In this document: positions 36,975-47,498 of the stretch, piece by piece | Layout: every line of letters starts with the position of its first letter | How positions within the stretch are numbered: position 1 is the stretch's first letter | Source of the DNA: Alphaproteobacteria bacterium | GTDB taxonomy: Bacteria > Pseudomonadota > Alphaproteobacteria > Rhizobiales > Aestuariivirgaceae | DNA length: 64,000 nt | Direction: 5' to 3' | Assembly: GCA_024640405.1 (NCBI GenBank) | Contig: JAHEFB010000014.1 | Coordinates: 1 to 64,000, forward strand | Translations under genes and position numbers: made by a program | Notes under the pieces: generated by a model | What the model was told of the DNA's origin: nothing | Database searches by the model: none | What the model saw: only the letters and a program-made list of their open reading frames with translations

Positions 36975-37240
36975 ATACCAACGGAAGCAATTATTGACTC
37001 ATTTGACCGATTTTTCGCGTTTGCCGGCTAGGCATGCTTCACGCCGTGGTCTATCCGACCACAAGTGGAGCATAACGAAGTCCGGTGATCGCGAAAAACC
37101 GGCCTTCGGTGGGCCAAATCCGCCCATCTGGTGCGTTGCCGCGCTTACCCGATGCGACCAGCATCGCGCTGCGCACGGCGCCTGCCAGAATGGCCGGATT
37201 TGACTCCATCAAATGGGTCAATAATTACTTCCGTTGGTAT
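36975..37240. repeat. 266-bp palindromic-end intergenic element, copy A
   Basis: Terminal inverted arms of 33 bases (ATACCAACGGAAG, then AATTATTGAC and CATTTGA) match with two differences. The core contains TTTGACCGATTTT, a GTGGTC/GACCAC hairpin near 37046, CGGTGGGCC and, at the far end, CCATCAAA. The core aligns with 55487-55752, almost without gaps and with identical total length. It starts immediately after the csp terminator. Its last base is the first base of the stop codon of the minus-strand DUF599 gene. It has no transposase, and its short open frame does not evolve like a gene. Confidence 0.85.
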
Positions 37241-37959
37241 TATTCGCGCAGGTTTTCTTCCTCGTTCATGGCATCGACATATCTGCCGATTGCCCGGGAA
37301 GTGGTAGTGAGGGTCTGGCGATAGAACAACATGGCCATGACGGTGCAGGTGGCGACGATACACGCTACCGGGCCCAGCAACAGGAACAATGCTGCCACGG
37401 CATAGTAGTACCCGCGAATGCCATTGTTGAAACTGCGAACGGCTTCCGTGAGGACGGTGGCGGTTGCTTCAACCTGAACGGTAAACTGCGGCGTTTCAAC
37501 GGCCTGATCCGCCAGTCCGCCACTCAACGCTACCGTGTAGATGAGCTTGCGCAATGAGTAGGTGAAGGCAAAAAAACTGATCCCCAGTATCAGCACGACA
37601 ACGGACAGGTTCACGGTCAGCAGCTCGATGCTGGTGGGAGATACAAAGTGCAGCTGTGACAGCACGGCATGAACAGACGACACATTGGCAAATGTGCCCA
37701 GCAGCGCAGCCAGCACGATCAGTGATGCAGATCCGAAAAAAGCCACCGAACTGATGATCTGGTTGAGCAAAATGGCGTCAAACGGCCGGTTGATGCGTTG
37801 AGTGGACAACAACATCCAGCGCAGCCGCACTATGCTGAGCTGCGCATTGAGCGTGCCGCGTCCAAATAACGACAAAATGGGCGAATACAGCCACCACGCC
37901 GCAAACAACAAAGCGAAAGCGGCAAGGTGAAGGCTGGTCAGATCAGGCGGTAAAGACAT
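37240..37959 (-). CDS. DUF599 family membrane protein
   Basis: A 239-residue protein with four or five transmembrane helices (about residues 8-28, 70-100, 113-135, 180-205). The family-typical RLRWM...RINRPFDAILLNQ segment follows the first helix and lies in the cytoplasm. DUF599 proteins have no known function. The start at 37957-37959 (MSLPPDLTSLH) is preferred to a longer frame. Its stop codon TAA (37240-37242) begins on the last base of the palindromic element, so the final codons adjoin that repeat. Confidence 0.85.
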   Translation of the reverse strand: MSLPPDLTSLHLAAFALLFAAWWLYSPILSLFGRGTLNAQLSIVRLRWMLLSTQRINRPFDAILLNQIISSVAFFGSASLIVLAALLGTFANVSSVHAVLSQLHFVSPTSIELLTVNLSVVVLILGISFFAFTYSLRKLIYTVALSGGLADQAVETPQFTVQVEATATVLTEAVRSFNNGIRGYYYAVAALFLLLGPVACIVATCTVMAMLFYRQTLTTTSRAIGRYVDAMNEEENLRE

Positions 37960-38036
37960 GATGTGCTTGCTACATTGGAACCAGGCGCATGGGAAGAGGG
38001 TTTGGTTGCGGCGGGTCTTTGACATGGATTGTTAAC

Positions 38037-38840
38037 ATGACTGATCGCGAGAAATATGTTGCTGCGAACAGGGAAGCCTGGAACGAAGCGGCGCCGCGCC
38101 ATGCCGCGCACAACCAGGCGCGGCTGCGAGAACAGTTCTTACAGGGCGGATGCAATTTCCTGGCAGATGAAGTGATCAGCATGCTGGACAGAATTGGTGT
38201 TACAGGAAAGTCGGTTGTGCAGATCGCGTGCAATAATGGCAAGGACCTGCTCTCCCTGAAAAACATGGGGGCAGGACGATGCCTGGGGGTTGATCAGGCA
38301 GAAACATTTCTGGAGCAAGCCCGCGAACTGGCTGAAGCAGGCGGCTTTTGCAAGGATGTGGATTTCATGGCGGCTGATGTCTACTCGCTTCCGGAAACTC
38401 TGACCGGACAGTTTGATATTGCCGTGAGCACTATCGGCGTGCTCGGGTGGATGCCGGATCTGCAAGGGTTTTTCTCTGCGATTTCCAGGTTGATTGTCCC
38501 GGGCGGTCATTGGGTAATGGAAGAAACCCACCCTGTCTTGATGATGTATGAGCCTGACGAGAATGGCGGATCATCCCGAATAGAGCATTCCTACTTTCAA
38601 ACCGAGCCGTTTGTGGAAACCACCGGTTTGGATTATTTCGGCCATGAGCATTATGCCGCCAGTCCGAACTATTCCTTTACCCACAAGATGTCGGATATCG
38701 TCAATGCCGGCGTCCGGGCCGGGCTTGAGTTGCAGTGGATGGACGAGGTCGGCCGCAATATATCCAATTTCTGCGGTGATCTGGAACTGGTGACAGCCAG
38801 GCCTCCACTGGGCCTTTATATGCTGTGGCGAAAAAGGTGA
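38037..38840 (+). CDS. Class I SAM-dependent methyltransferase
   Basis: A 267-residue enzyme with a Rossmann-type methyltransferase fold. Motif I is atypical (VQIACNNGKDLLSLKN, with CNNG instead of GxGxG). The acidic residue LGVDQAETFLEQA follows, then FMAADVYSLP and the strand FDIAVSTIGVLGW. The substrate is unknown. It is divergent from the DUF599 gene and ends in a very strong hairpin. The ATG at 38037 is chosen; a further 16 upstream codons are open. Confidence 0.87.
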   Translation: MTDREKYVAANREAWNEAAPRHAAHNQARLREQFLQGGCNFLADEVISMLDRIGVTGKSVVQIACNNGKDLLSLKNMGAGRCLGVDQAETFLEQARELAEAGGFCKDVDFMAADVYSLPETLTGQFDIAVSTIGVLGWMPDLQGFFSAISRLIVPGGHWVMEETHPVLMMYEPDENGGSSRIEHSYFQTEPFVETTGLDYFGHEHYAASPNYSFTHKMSDIVNAGVRAGLELQWMDEVGRNISNFCGDLELVTARPPLGLYMLWRKR

Positions 38841-38845
38841 TTTCT

Positions 38846-38886
38846 GGTCTGGAGCGGCAAACCATCAAGGTGTGCCGCTCCAGACC
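38846..38886. terminator. 14-bp perfect hairpin between convergent genes
   Basis: GGTCTGGAGCGGCA (38846-38859) pairs perfectly with TGCCGCTCCAGACC (38873-38886) around a 13-base loop. It lies between the methyltransferase gene and a convergent small gene, so it likely acts in both directions. No T-run follows. Confidence 0.65.
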
Positions 38887-38901
38887 TGGTATCATGCTGC
38901 G

Positions 38902-39174
38902 TCATTGCGCAGGTGCGGTTGTTGCCGGTGGTATCGGTTGAATGACCGGCTCTTGTGCTGCAGGCAGGTTTTCTGCGGCAGGAGGAGGGGTTACCTGTTC
39001 GCTTGTGGTACCGACAGTGACGGCAGGGCGGTCAGAACCTGCAAACGAGAAGAAGGCAATCATTGCGAGAACAACCGCGACGGCAAGGCCGATCAGCCAA
39101 CCGTTCGATCCGCCAGAGTGAGTACGATAGTCGGATGCGTGTGAGCGATGCTCATTTTGATAGTCAGTGGCCAT
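38902..39174 (-). CDS. Small single-pass membrane protein with Pro/Ala-rich tail
   Basis: A 90-residue protein. A hydrophilic His/Ser/Tyr-rich N-terminus of about 25 residues precedes one transmembrane helix (GWLIGLAVAVVLAMIAFFSF) and an exported tail rich in Pro, Ala and Thr ending PPATTAPAQ. The ATG at 39172-39174 has GGAGAA eight bases upstream. An ATG seven codons earlier has a poorer site. I do not recognise a family. Confidence 0.7.
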   Translation of the reverse strand: MATDYQNEHRSHASDYRTHSGGSNGWLIGLAVAVVLAMIAFFSFAGSDRPAVTVGTTSEQVTPPPAAENLPAAQEPVIQPIPPATTAPAQ

Positions 39175-39288
39175 GACAAATTCTCCATTGTTCATGCCCC
39201 CCTAGCCCTTTCAATGGTTTCATATCATCACGCCAATATGCCGATGCAGGGGCTGAAATAGGGTATTTTTGGAGCTCTATGTGCAGAC

Positions 39289-39318
39289 AAAAAAAGCCGG
39301 GAACGGGTCCCGGCCTTT
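39289..39318 (-). terminator. Intrinsic terminator of the rpsP-rimM-trmD-rplS unit
   Basis: On the minus strand GCCGGGACCCGTTCCCGGC is followed by seven T residues. It lies 22 bases past the rplS stop codon. Confidence 0.9.
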
Positions 39319-39339
39319 ATAATTCAGAAGTGAGGTTGA

Positions 39340-40020
39340 TTACTCTGCGTCGGCAGCCTTTTCAGCAGTTTCCTGATCAACCTTGGCACGAGGCGGCTTG
39401 CCTTCGAGCAATTCCTTGGCCTGGATGATCCACTCATCCCTTTCGATACGGCCACCGAGTGACAGCTTGGCGTCATAATCGGCAACATCGTCCTTTTTCC
39501 ACTTGGCGATCTGGGTCAGGCTGGTTACGCCTTCGCCGGCCAGCTTTTCAGCGAGCACATCACCAACGCCGGATATCAAGGAGACGTCATCAACGACTTG
39601 AGGGGCGTTGGCGGCTTCTGCCTTGGCGGCTGCTGCTTCTGCAGCACCGGGAATAACAACCGAACGCTTCTTCTCGGCAATACGGGCGCGCTTTCCGGTG
39701 CGACCACGCAGATAATACAGTTTTGCACGGCGAACCTTGCCGCGCCGCAATACCTTCACGCCTTCAACCAGCGGCGAGTAAATCGGGAATACACGCTCCA
39801 CCCCTTCGCCGTAACTGAGCTTGCGCACAGTGAAGTTTTCATTGAGCCCGGCACCTGAACGGGCAATGACCACGCCTTCGTAATTCTGAATACGCGAACG
39901 CTCGCCCTCGGTGACGCGCACGGCCACAACAATTGTGTCGCCTGGGGCAAAATCCGGGATTTCGCGTTTGGCAGTGATGGCCTGAGCCTGCTCGTGCTCG
40001 AGCTGCTGAATAATGTTCAT
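39340..40020 (-). CDS. rplS: Ribosomal protein L19 with C-terminal helix-hairpin-helix extension
   Basis: Large-subunit protein at the 30S/50S interface. Residues 1-120 are ordinary L19 ([56 protein letters not shown]). Instead of ending near 120 the protein continues to 226. An Ala-rich linker (126-140) leads to a 60-residue domain with [20 protein letters not shown] and [11 protein letters not shown], a helix-hairpin-helix pattern like the tail known on alphaproteobacterial L21 proteins. The start (40018-40020) is the canonical MNIIQQLE. It is the last gene of the rpsP-rimM-trmD-rplS group and ends at a terminator. Confidence 0.96.
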   Translation of the reverse strand: MNIIQQLEHEQAQAITAKREIPDFAPGDTIVVAVRVTEGERSRIQNYEGVVIARSGAGLNENFTVRKLSYGEGVERVFPIYSPLVEGVKVLRRGKVRRAKLYYLRGRTGKRARIAEKKRSVVIPGAAEAAAAKAEAANAPQVVDDVSLISGVGDVLAEKLAGEGVTSLTQIAKWKKDDVADYDAKLSLGGRIERDEWIIQAKELLEGKPPRAKVDQETAEKAADAE

Positions 40021-40202
40021 CGGACGAATTCCTTTTTGGTGCGGCCCGCGTTTATTCTGAACGCCGAAAAATCGCTCCAACATCTTTAGATACAATCATC
40101 TTTCGGCAATATATGGGAATAGCCAGACCGCCGGATGATCTTGCGATGCGGGTCTTTACCCGTGTGAGGGTATGAAAGTCAATGTCTATCCGCATATTTG
40201 GG

Positions 40203-40901
40203 TCATTTGTTTGTGTCTTTTGGCTGAATGAGGTCCGGCCTGCGCTTCATGGTCAGTTTTTCCGACTGTTCCCGTTTCCAGCGGGCAATCGAAGCGTGGT
40301 CGCCGGAGAGTAAAACAGCAGGGATTTCAAGACCCTCCCACTCGCGCGGCCGGGTGTACTGCGGGTGTTCCAATAGCCCCTGTTCAAAACTTTCCTCATT
40401 GCCGGATGTCCTATTGCCCATAATACCCGGCAACAGACGCACGATGGCATCCAGCACGATGTGAGCCGCAGGCTCACCGCCAGACAGGACATAATCACCA
40501 ACTGAAACTTCCGTCAGATTACGCCCTTTGATAACGCGTTCATCGACACCCTCAAAACGGCCGCAGACGATGACCACGCCATCGCCCTCAGCCAGTTGAC
40601 GCACAAATTCTTGCGTCAGCGGGCGTCCCCGCGGGCTCATCAGCAAGCGCGGACGGGTATCCTCCTGAGGGCTCGAGGCGTCAATGGCGCGGGCCAGCAC
40701 ATCGGGTTTCAACACCATGCCGGGACCCCCACCTGCCGGCGTGTCGTCGACGGAAGCATGTTTGTCTGCAGCGTGTTTTCGGATATCGCACGCCTGCAGT
40801 GACCAGATGCCGTCCTGAAGGCCCCTGCCGGCCATGGACAAACCGAGCGGTCCGGGAAACATGTCCGGATAAAGCGTCAGAACTGTAGCTAGAAAAGGCA
40901 T
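40203..40901 (-). CDS. trmD: tRNA (guanine-N1)-methyltransferase
   Basis: Methylates G37 next to the anticodon, preventing frameshifts. It has 232 residues with the SPOUT knot. Key segments are [38 protein letters not shown] and [13 protein letters not shown], and the C-terminal domain includes [13 protein letters not shown]. It lies between rimM (51 bases upstream) and rplS, the conserved order. Confidence 0.97.
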   Translation of the reverse strand: MPFLATVLTLYPDMFPGPLGLSMAGRGLQDGIWSLQACDIRKHAADKHASVDDTPAGGGPGMVLKPDVLARAIDASSPQEDTRPRLLMSPRGRPLTQEFVRQLAEGDGVVIVCGRFEGVDERVIKGRNLTEVSVGDYVLSGGEPAAHIVLDAIVRLLPGIMGNRTSGNEESFEQGLLEHPQYTRPREWEGLEIPAVLLSGDHASIARWKREQSEKLTMKRRPDLIQPKDTNK

Positions 40902-40952
40902 GGTCTGCTGGCTACTCTTTTTTCAAAACAGGCGGCCGGCCGCCATTTCGTG

Positions 40953-41474
40953 TCATTCAGGTTCATTGTCCAGCAACCCGTCCGGAGGGTTGATGCTCAA
41001 GGTGCCGGCATCAAGGTTGATTTCCGGAACGGTTTGAGTGTTGAACGGCATCAGCACACTGGCCTTGACATTGTGCAGTTTCATTTCCAGCAGTTCGCCG
41101 GCACCAAAATCCAGTATGTCAACGACGGTGCCGATGTTGGCGGCGTCAGAATCCAAAACGGCAAGCCCGATCATATCCGAGTGGTAAACCTCATCGTCTC
41201 CCGGCTCGGGTAGCCGGTCGCGCGGAATGGATAATTCAAGACCCTTTAAAGCTTCGGCCGCATTACGGTCCGTTATGCCTTCAAGGCGGGCGCGAAAGAA
41301 ATCCTTGTGCAGCCTGAGCGACTTGATGTTGAGGGTCATGCCGTTTGATGCCTCCAGCGGGCCGTAGTACGCGATGGCTTCAGGGTCAGCGGTGAAGCTT
41401 TTCAGCTTCACCTCGCCCTGAATGCCGTGCACGCCGGTTATGACGCCCAGGACAATGCGCGAATGCTTGGGCAT
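40953..41474 (-). CDS. rimM: 16S rRNA processing protein RimM
   Basis: Assists 30S head maturation and binds S19. It has 173 residues. The N-terminal domain shows VITGVHGIQGEVKLKSFT, and the PRC-barrel domain shows EVYHSDMIGLAVLDSD and VVDILDFGAGELLEM. It lies 15 bases downstream of rpsP and 51 bases upstream of trmD, on the same strand, so one operon. Confidence 0.96.
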   Translation of the reverse strand: MPKHSRIVLGVITGVHGIQGEVKLKSFTADPEAIAYYGPLEASNGMTLNIKSLRLHKDFFRARLEGITDRNAAEALKGLELSIPRDRLPEPGDDEVYHSDMIGLAVLDSDAANIGTVVDILDFGAGELLEMKLHNVKASVLMPFNTQTVPEINLDAGTLSINPPDGLLDNEPE

Positions 41475-41489
41475 TCAGGCACCAGTCCT

Positions 41490-41933
41490 TTAGGATGCTG
41501 CTTGTTCAGCCGGCGCTTCTTCTGCAGGAGCAGCTGCGGCCGCTTCGGCGGCTTCTTTTGCAGCTTCTGCTTCTGCTGCTGCGGTTTCTTTGGCCGAGGC
41601 TGCCGCTTCGGCTTCAGCGGCTTCGCGTTCCAGCCGCTTCTTGCCAGGCTTGGCCTTGTTCGGGTTGTTGCGCGGTTCGCGTTTTTCCAGACCCATTGCA
41701 TCCAGGAAGCGAAGAACCCGGTCGGTCGGCTTGGCGCCAACGCTGATCCAGTGTTTCGCACGATCCACATCGAGGTTTACGCGATCTTCCGAATCTTTCG
41801 GAAGCAGTGGATTGTAGGTGCCGATCTTTTCAATGAAGCGGCCGTCACGCGGTGCGTTTACGTCAGCCACAACGATGCGATAGTACGGACGCTTTTTTGA
41901 CCCGCCACGGGCCAGCCTGATTTTCAATGCCAT
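41490..41933 (-). CDS. rpsP: Ribosomal protein S16 with long Ala/Glu-rich tail
   Basis: Small-subunit assembly protein. Residues 1-82 are normal S16 ([52 protein letters not shown]). An extension of about 60 residues made almost only of Ala, Glu, Lys and Pro follows, predicted as a long helix or disordered tail. E. coli S16 ends near residue 82. Such tails are known in Alphaproteobacteria. It is the first gene of the rpsP-rimM-trmD-rplS group, 59 bases downstream of ffh. Confidence 0.97.
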   Translation of the reverse strand: MALKIRLARGGSKKRPYYRIVVADVNAPRDGRFIEKIGTYNPLLPKDSEDRVNLDVDRAKHWISVGAKPTDRVLRFLDAMGLEKREPRNNPNKAKPGKKRLEREAAEAEAAASAKETAAAEAEAAKEAAEAAAAAPAEEAPAEQAAS

Positions 41934-41992
41934 GTCTAAATTCTCCTTGAGTGATCACATGTTCGTTTGAATTTGAAAGTGCTTGTCGTTGG

Positions 41993-43579
41993 TCATTTCT
42001 TCTTCTTGGCAAAACCTGGAAGGCCCTTGAATCCGCCGCCGCCGAGGCCGGGAAGGCCGGCTTTGCCACCAAGTCCGGGCAACCCGGGCATGCCACCGCC
42101 CATACCCGGCAGGCCGGCCGGTATTTTCGGCATCTTGCCGTCTGCGAGATCCTTCAGTTCAGGCGGAACTGCAGAGGGGTCCATGCCGGCGAGTTCTGCC
42201 TGCATTTTTTCCATTTCCTCAGCCGATGGCATGCCGGCGGCGCCGCCCATGCCCATCATCTTGCCGAGCAGGCCGCCTTTGCCCTTGCCCATCTTTTTCA
42301 TCATGCCAGCCATCTGGATGTGCATTTTCAGCAAGCGGTTAATTTCCTGGACTTCAACGCCGGCACCTTTGGCAACACGCTTCTTGCGTGACGCATTCAT
42401 GAGTTTCGGGTTGCGCTTTTCCTTCGCCGTCATGGAAGAAATAATGGCCAGCTGCCGTTTGAGTACCGAATTGTCGAGGTCAGCATCTTCAAGCTGCTTT
42501 TTCATCTTGCTGAGGCCGGGCATCATGCCCATCAGGCCGGACATGCCGCCCATTTTCTGCATTTGCTTGAGCTGGTCGGCGAGGTCCTCCAGGTCAAAGA
42601 CGCCCTTTTTCATGCGGGCGGCCATCTTGGCTGCCTTGTCGTGATCCATGGTCTGGGCGGCTTTTTCCACCAGCGAGACCACGTCACCCATGCCGAGAAT
42701 GCGCGATGCGATACGCTCGGGATGGAAATCTTCCAGGCCATCCAGTTTTTCGCCGGTTCCCAGCAGCTTGATCGGCTTGCCTGTGACGGCGCGCATGGAC
42801 AGCGCCGCACCGCCGCGGCCATCGCCGTCAATGCGGGTCAGCACCAGACCGGATATCCCGACCTGATCATCAAAAGCCCGCGCCAGATTGACGGCATCCT
42901 GGCCGGTCAGTGCATCCGCGACCAGCAGGGTTTCGGCCGGTTTTGCGATGTCGCGGACAGCCTGAACCTCAGCCATCAATTCTTCGTCGATAAACAACCG
43001 TCCTGCGGTGTCCAGCATGACAACGTCGTAGCCGCCCTTGCGGGCTTCCGACATGGCACGTTTGGTGATGGTGGCCGGATCTTCTCCCTTGACTATGGGC
43101 AGGGTGTCGACGGCGATCTGCTCGCCCAGAATGGCGAGCTGTTCCTGCGCCGCGGGCCGCCGGGTGTCAAGCGAGGCCATGATGACCCTCTTCTTGTCGC
43201 GTTCCAGCAGCCGTTTGGCAATCTTGGCGGTAGTGGTGGTCTTGCCGGAACCCTGCAGGCCCACCATCAGAACCGGCACCGGGGGCGCTGCCTTCAGGTT
43301 CAGTGGCTCGGGATCCTTGCCCAGCATGTCAACAATGGCGTCGTTGACGATCTTGACGACCATCTGGCCAGGCGTCACCGATTTGATGACTTCCGCACCA
43401 ATGGCGCGCTCCCTGACCTGCTCGACAAAGTTGCGAACAACCTCGAGCGCCACATCAGCTTCAATCAGCGCGCGGCGCACCTCGCGCATGGCTGTATCGA
43501 CATCGGCCTCGGACAGGGCACCACGGCCTGTCAGCTTGTCGAAAATGCCACCCAGGCGATCTTGAAGTGTTTCAAACAT
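41993..43579 (-). CDS. ffh: Signal recognition particle protein Ffh (SRP54)
   Basis: The GTPase that, with 4.5S RNA, targets nascent membrane proteins. Its 528 residues include an N domain (1-90), a G domain with GLQGSGKT at 107-114, DTAGR and TRIDGDGRGGA, and a Met-rich M domain from about 330. The C-terminus is an unusual Gly/Pro/Met-rich tail with many GLPGLGG-like repeats, making it longer than the usual 450-480 residues. The receptor gene ftsY lies 2.5 kb away on the other strand. A hairpin sits in its 5' leader. Confidence 0.97.
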   Translation of the reverse strand: MFETLQDRLGGIFDKLTGRGALSEADVDTAMREVRRALIEADVALEVVRNFVEQVRERAIGAEVIKSVTPGQMVVKIVNDAIVDMLGKDPEPLNLKAAPPVPVLMVGLQGSGKTTTTAKIAKRLLERDKKRVIMASLDTRRPAAQEQLAILGEQIAVDTLPIVKGEDPATITKRAMSEARKGGYDVVMLDTAGRLFIDEELMAEVQAVRDIAKPAETLLVADALTGQDAVNLARAFDDQVGISGLVLTRIDGDGRGGAALSMRAVTGKPIKLLGTGEKLDGLEDFHPERIASRILGMGDVVSLVEKAAQTMDHDKAAKMAARMKKGVFDLEDLADQLKQMQKMGGMSGLMGMMPGLSKMKKQLEDADLDNSVLKRQLAIISSMTAKEKRNPKLMNASRKKRVAKGAGVEVQEINRLLKMHIQMAGMMKKMGKGKGGLLGKMMGMGGAAGMPSAEEMEKMQAELAGMDPSAVPPELKDLADGKMPKIPAGLPGMGGGMPGLPGLGGKAGLPGLGGGGFKGLPGFAKKKK

Positions 43580-43930
43580 GCATCATTTCCCGAACCGGTC
43601 ACGCAAAGCAAAATGGCACCCGTGCACGAACCTTCGTGGACGGGTGTAGACCCCTGACCCCCCGGATGCGGAATTAACCGTCCATGTGTCAGCAAGCCTG
43701 CCAATTCATTTTGGCATCTGGATTGCCGGGTTCAATAGGGCAATTGCAGGTGCAGGTCAATGAAAAGAGGCGGTACCGGTGAACGGAAATGGCCGGCACA
43801 ATTGACAGATGGGTTTTCCGGAACTGCCAGTGAACAGCTTCATTCGGCACAACTGGCCGACTGCCGCATTGAAAGTTGGTTGTTTCTTGCCTCTGGCAAG
43901 TTGGGTGCTTTTCACCATATAAGGCGCTTG
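43580..43930. other. 351-base divergent gap ffh-dapF with a leader hairpin
   Basis: Promoters for ffh and dapF should be here. The clearest structure is an imperfect hairpin at 43617-43646: CACCCGT and CACGAA pair with TTCGTG and ACGGGTG, with a single G/G mismatch and a two-base apex. It lies about 38 bases upstream of the ffh start. No 4.5S RNA signature (GGAAGCAGCC) is present. A frame open upstream of dapF is not similar to DapF and is not used. Confidence 0.6.
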
Positions 43931-44791
43931 ATGAGCACGAACATACATATTCCATTTCGCAAGATGAACGGGCTTGGCAATGATTTCATTATTGTCGATG
44001 GCCGGTCTGAAGCACGCCGGTTTACGCCCGAACAGATTCATGGCTGGTCGCACCGTAAAAACGGTATCGGCTGCGATCAGTTCATCGTGATGGAAAAATC
44101 TGACGTGGCCGACATGCGCATGCGTATCTACAATGCCGAAGGTCACGAGGTTGAAAGCTGCGGAAATGCTACGCGGTGTGTGGCGGATATCCTGTTCAAC
44201 GAGACAGGTAGTGATGCGGCAACCATCGACACAAAGGGCGGCTTTCTGGTTTGCAGCAAGGCAGAGCAGGGACTGGTGACGGTGGACATGGGGGTGCCGA
44301 AATTTGACTGGCAGGATATCCCTCTGGCCGAGGAGTTTCACGACACCCGCGGCATCGAGCTGCAGATCGGCCCGATTGATGCACCCGTCCTGCATACACC
44401 GTCGGTTGCGAATGTGGGAAACCCGCATGCGATTTTCTGGGTGAATGATCTGGAGGTCACGGACCTATCAAAGACAGGACCACTGCTGGAGAACCATCCG
44501 ATCTTTCCGGAACGCGCCAATATCTCGCTGGCACATGTGCTGTCGCCCGATCACATCGAGGTAAAGGTTTGGGAGCGTGGCGTGGGACTGACACTGGCCT
44601 GCGGTACCGCAGCATGTGCGGTGGCCGTTTCGGCTGCGCGGACCAAGCGAACCGGTCGCGAAGTCACGATTTCGCTTCCCGGAGGTGATCTGCTTATTAA
44701 ATGGGATGACCGGGGTCACATGTTGATGACTGGGCCGGTGACTTATGATTTTGAAGGCGAACTGTCGACACCGGAAGACGCAATCTCGTGA
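43931..44791 (+). CDS. dapF: Diaminopimelate epimerase
   Basis: Converts LL- to meso-diaminopimelate for lysine and peptidoglycan without a cofactor. The start [19 protein letters not shown] at 43931 gives 286 residues, and AAGG precedes it. The two catalytic cysteines are Cys78 (ESCGNATRC) and Cys224 (LACGTAACA). It leads a tightly packed unit dapF-mtaB-ftsY-yciB, with its stop overlapping the GTG start of mtaB. Confidence 0.97.
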   Translation: MSTNIHIPFRKMNGLGNDFIIVDGRSEARRFTPEQIHGWSHRKNGIGCDQFIVMEKSDVADMRMRIYNAEGHEVESCGNATRCVADILFNETGSDAATIDTKGGFLVCSKAEQGLVTVDMGVPKFDWQDIPLAEEFHDTRGIELQIGPIDAPVLHTPSVANVGNPHAIFWVNDLEVTDLSKTGPLLENHPIFPERANISLAHVLSPDHIEVKVWERGVGLTLACGTAACAVAVSAARTKRTGREVTISLPGGDLLIKWDDRGHMLMTGPVTYDFEGELSTPEDAIS

Positions 44792-46058
44792 GCAGACAGG
44801 TCGACATCGTCAGTTTTGGCTGCCGCCTGAATGCCTATGAGGCCGAGGTCATGCGGTCGCATGCGGACACTGCGGGCCTTGAGAACGCGGTTGTTGTCAA
44901 CACCTGTGCGGTGACGGCGGAAGCACAGCGTCAGGCCCGGCAGGCCATCAGGCGGGCACGCAAGGACAGGCCGGACGCGCGGATTATTGTGACCGGGTGT
45001 GCCGCCCAGGTCGACGGACCGGCGTTTGCCGCCATGGATGAAGTGGACCTTGTGCTTGGCAATGAGGAGAAACTCAGAGCAGAAAACTGGCAGGCCAGTG
45101 CGCTGGATTTTGGACTGGGCAACGAGACACCGGTGCGGGTCAATGACATTATGGAGGTCAGGGAAACCGCTCTCCACATGATTGACGGGTTTGGTGAGCG
45201 TACGCGGGCGTTTGTGCAGGTGCAGACCGGGTGCGACCACCGCTGCACGTTTTGCATCATTCCCTTTGGCCGTGGTAATTCCCGGTCGGTCGGGGCCGGC
45301 GAAGTCGTTGCGCAGGTTCGCAAGCTGGTGGCGTCGGGCTGCCCGGAGGTTGTATTGTCTGGTGTCGACATCACCTCTTACGGCAAGGATCTTCCCGGAC
45401 AACCGAGCCTCGGCAATCTGGTGCGGCGCATATTGAAAACGGTGCCGGAACTGCGCCGATTGCGTATTTCGTCGATAGATTCCGTTGAAGTGGATGAAGA
45501 CCTTCTGATTGCCATTGAGGAAGAAGAACGCCTGATGCCGCATTTGCATTTGTCACTGCAGGCCGGTGACGACATGGTCTTGAAGCGTATGAAAAGGCGG
45601 CACCTGCGTGATGATGCGATCAGGTTCTGCGAAGACGTGCGCCGCCGCCGCCCGGATGTGGTGTTCGGGGCGGATATAATTGCCGGATTTCCGACCGAAA
45701 CCGATAAAATGTTCGAAAAATCGATCACGCTGGTGGAAGAATGCGGGCTGACCTTTCTACATGTTTTTCCCTATTCCATCCGGCCCGGCACGCCGGCAGC
45801 AAAGATGCCGCAGGTCGATGGAACCGATATCAAGGCCAGGGCGAAAGCGTTGCGTGCTGCAGGTGAAAGACGATTGTCGTCGTATGTTACATCGCAAGTC
45901 GGGCATACCAGGGAGGTTTTGTTTGAGACCGAAACCCGTGGTCGAACGCCGCATTTTCTCAATGTCGAGATTGCCGGCGGCAGCCTGACACCTGGTGCAA
46001 TTGCTCCGGTTCGTCTTCTCGAGGCAGCCGGACATGACCTGACCGGGGAGCTGGTTCG

Positions 46059-46062
<4 letters not shown>
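44788..46062 (+). CDS. mtaB: tRNA N6-threonylcarbamoyladenosine(37) methylthiotransferase MtaB
   Basis: A radical-SAM enzyme that converts t6A37 to ms2t6A in tRNAs reading ANN codons. It has 424 residues. The UPF0004 domain has Cys12, Cys40 and Cys71 for the auxiliary cluster. The radical-SAM motif Cys149-X3-Cys153-X2-Cys156 is in [16 protein letters not shown], and a C-terminal TRAM-like region is short. It starts with GTG inside the dapF stop (GTGA overlap), so translation is coupled. Confidence 0.95.

Positions 46063-47490
<1,428 letters not shown>

Positions 47491-47498
<8 letters not shown>

Noticed and set aside
36994..37203. 69-residue open frame in element A and a similar 62-residue frame in element B (55516-55704) that align over about 50 residues.
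   Set aside because: Counting differences codon by codon gave no excess at third positions (first positions changed at least as often), and neither has a ribosome binding site. The similarity is explained by the DNA repeat.
43580..43930. 4.5S SRP RNA gene near ffh.
   Set aside because: The conserved GGAAGCAGCC apical motif is absent on both strands, and the hairpin present is too short.
43760..43930. 57-residue N-terminal extension of DapF from an upstream ATG.
   Set aside because: DapF orthologues begin a few residues before KMNGLGNDF, and the extension has no similarity or good ribosome binding site.
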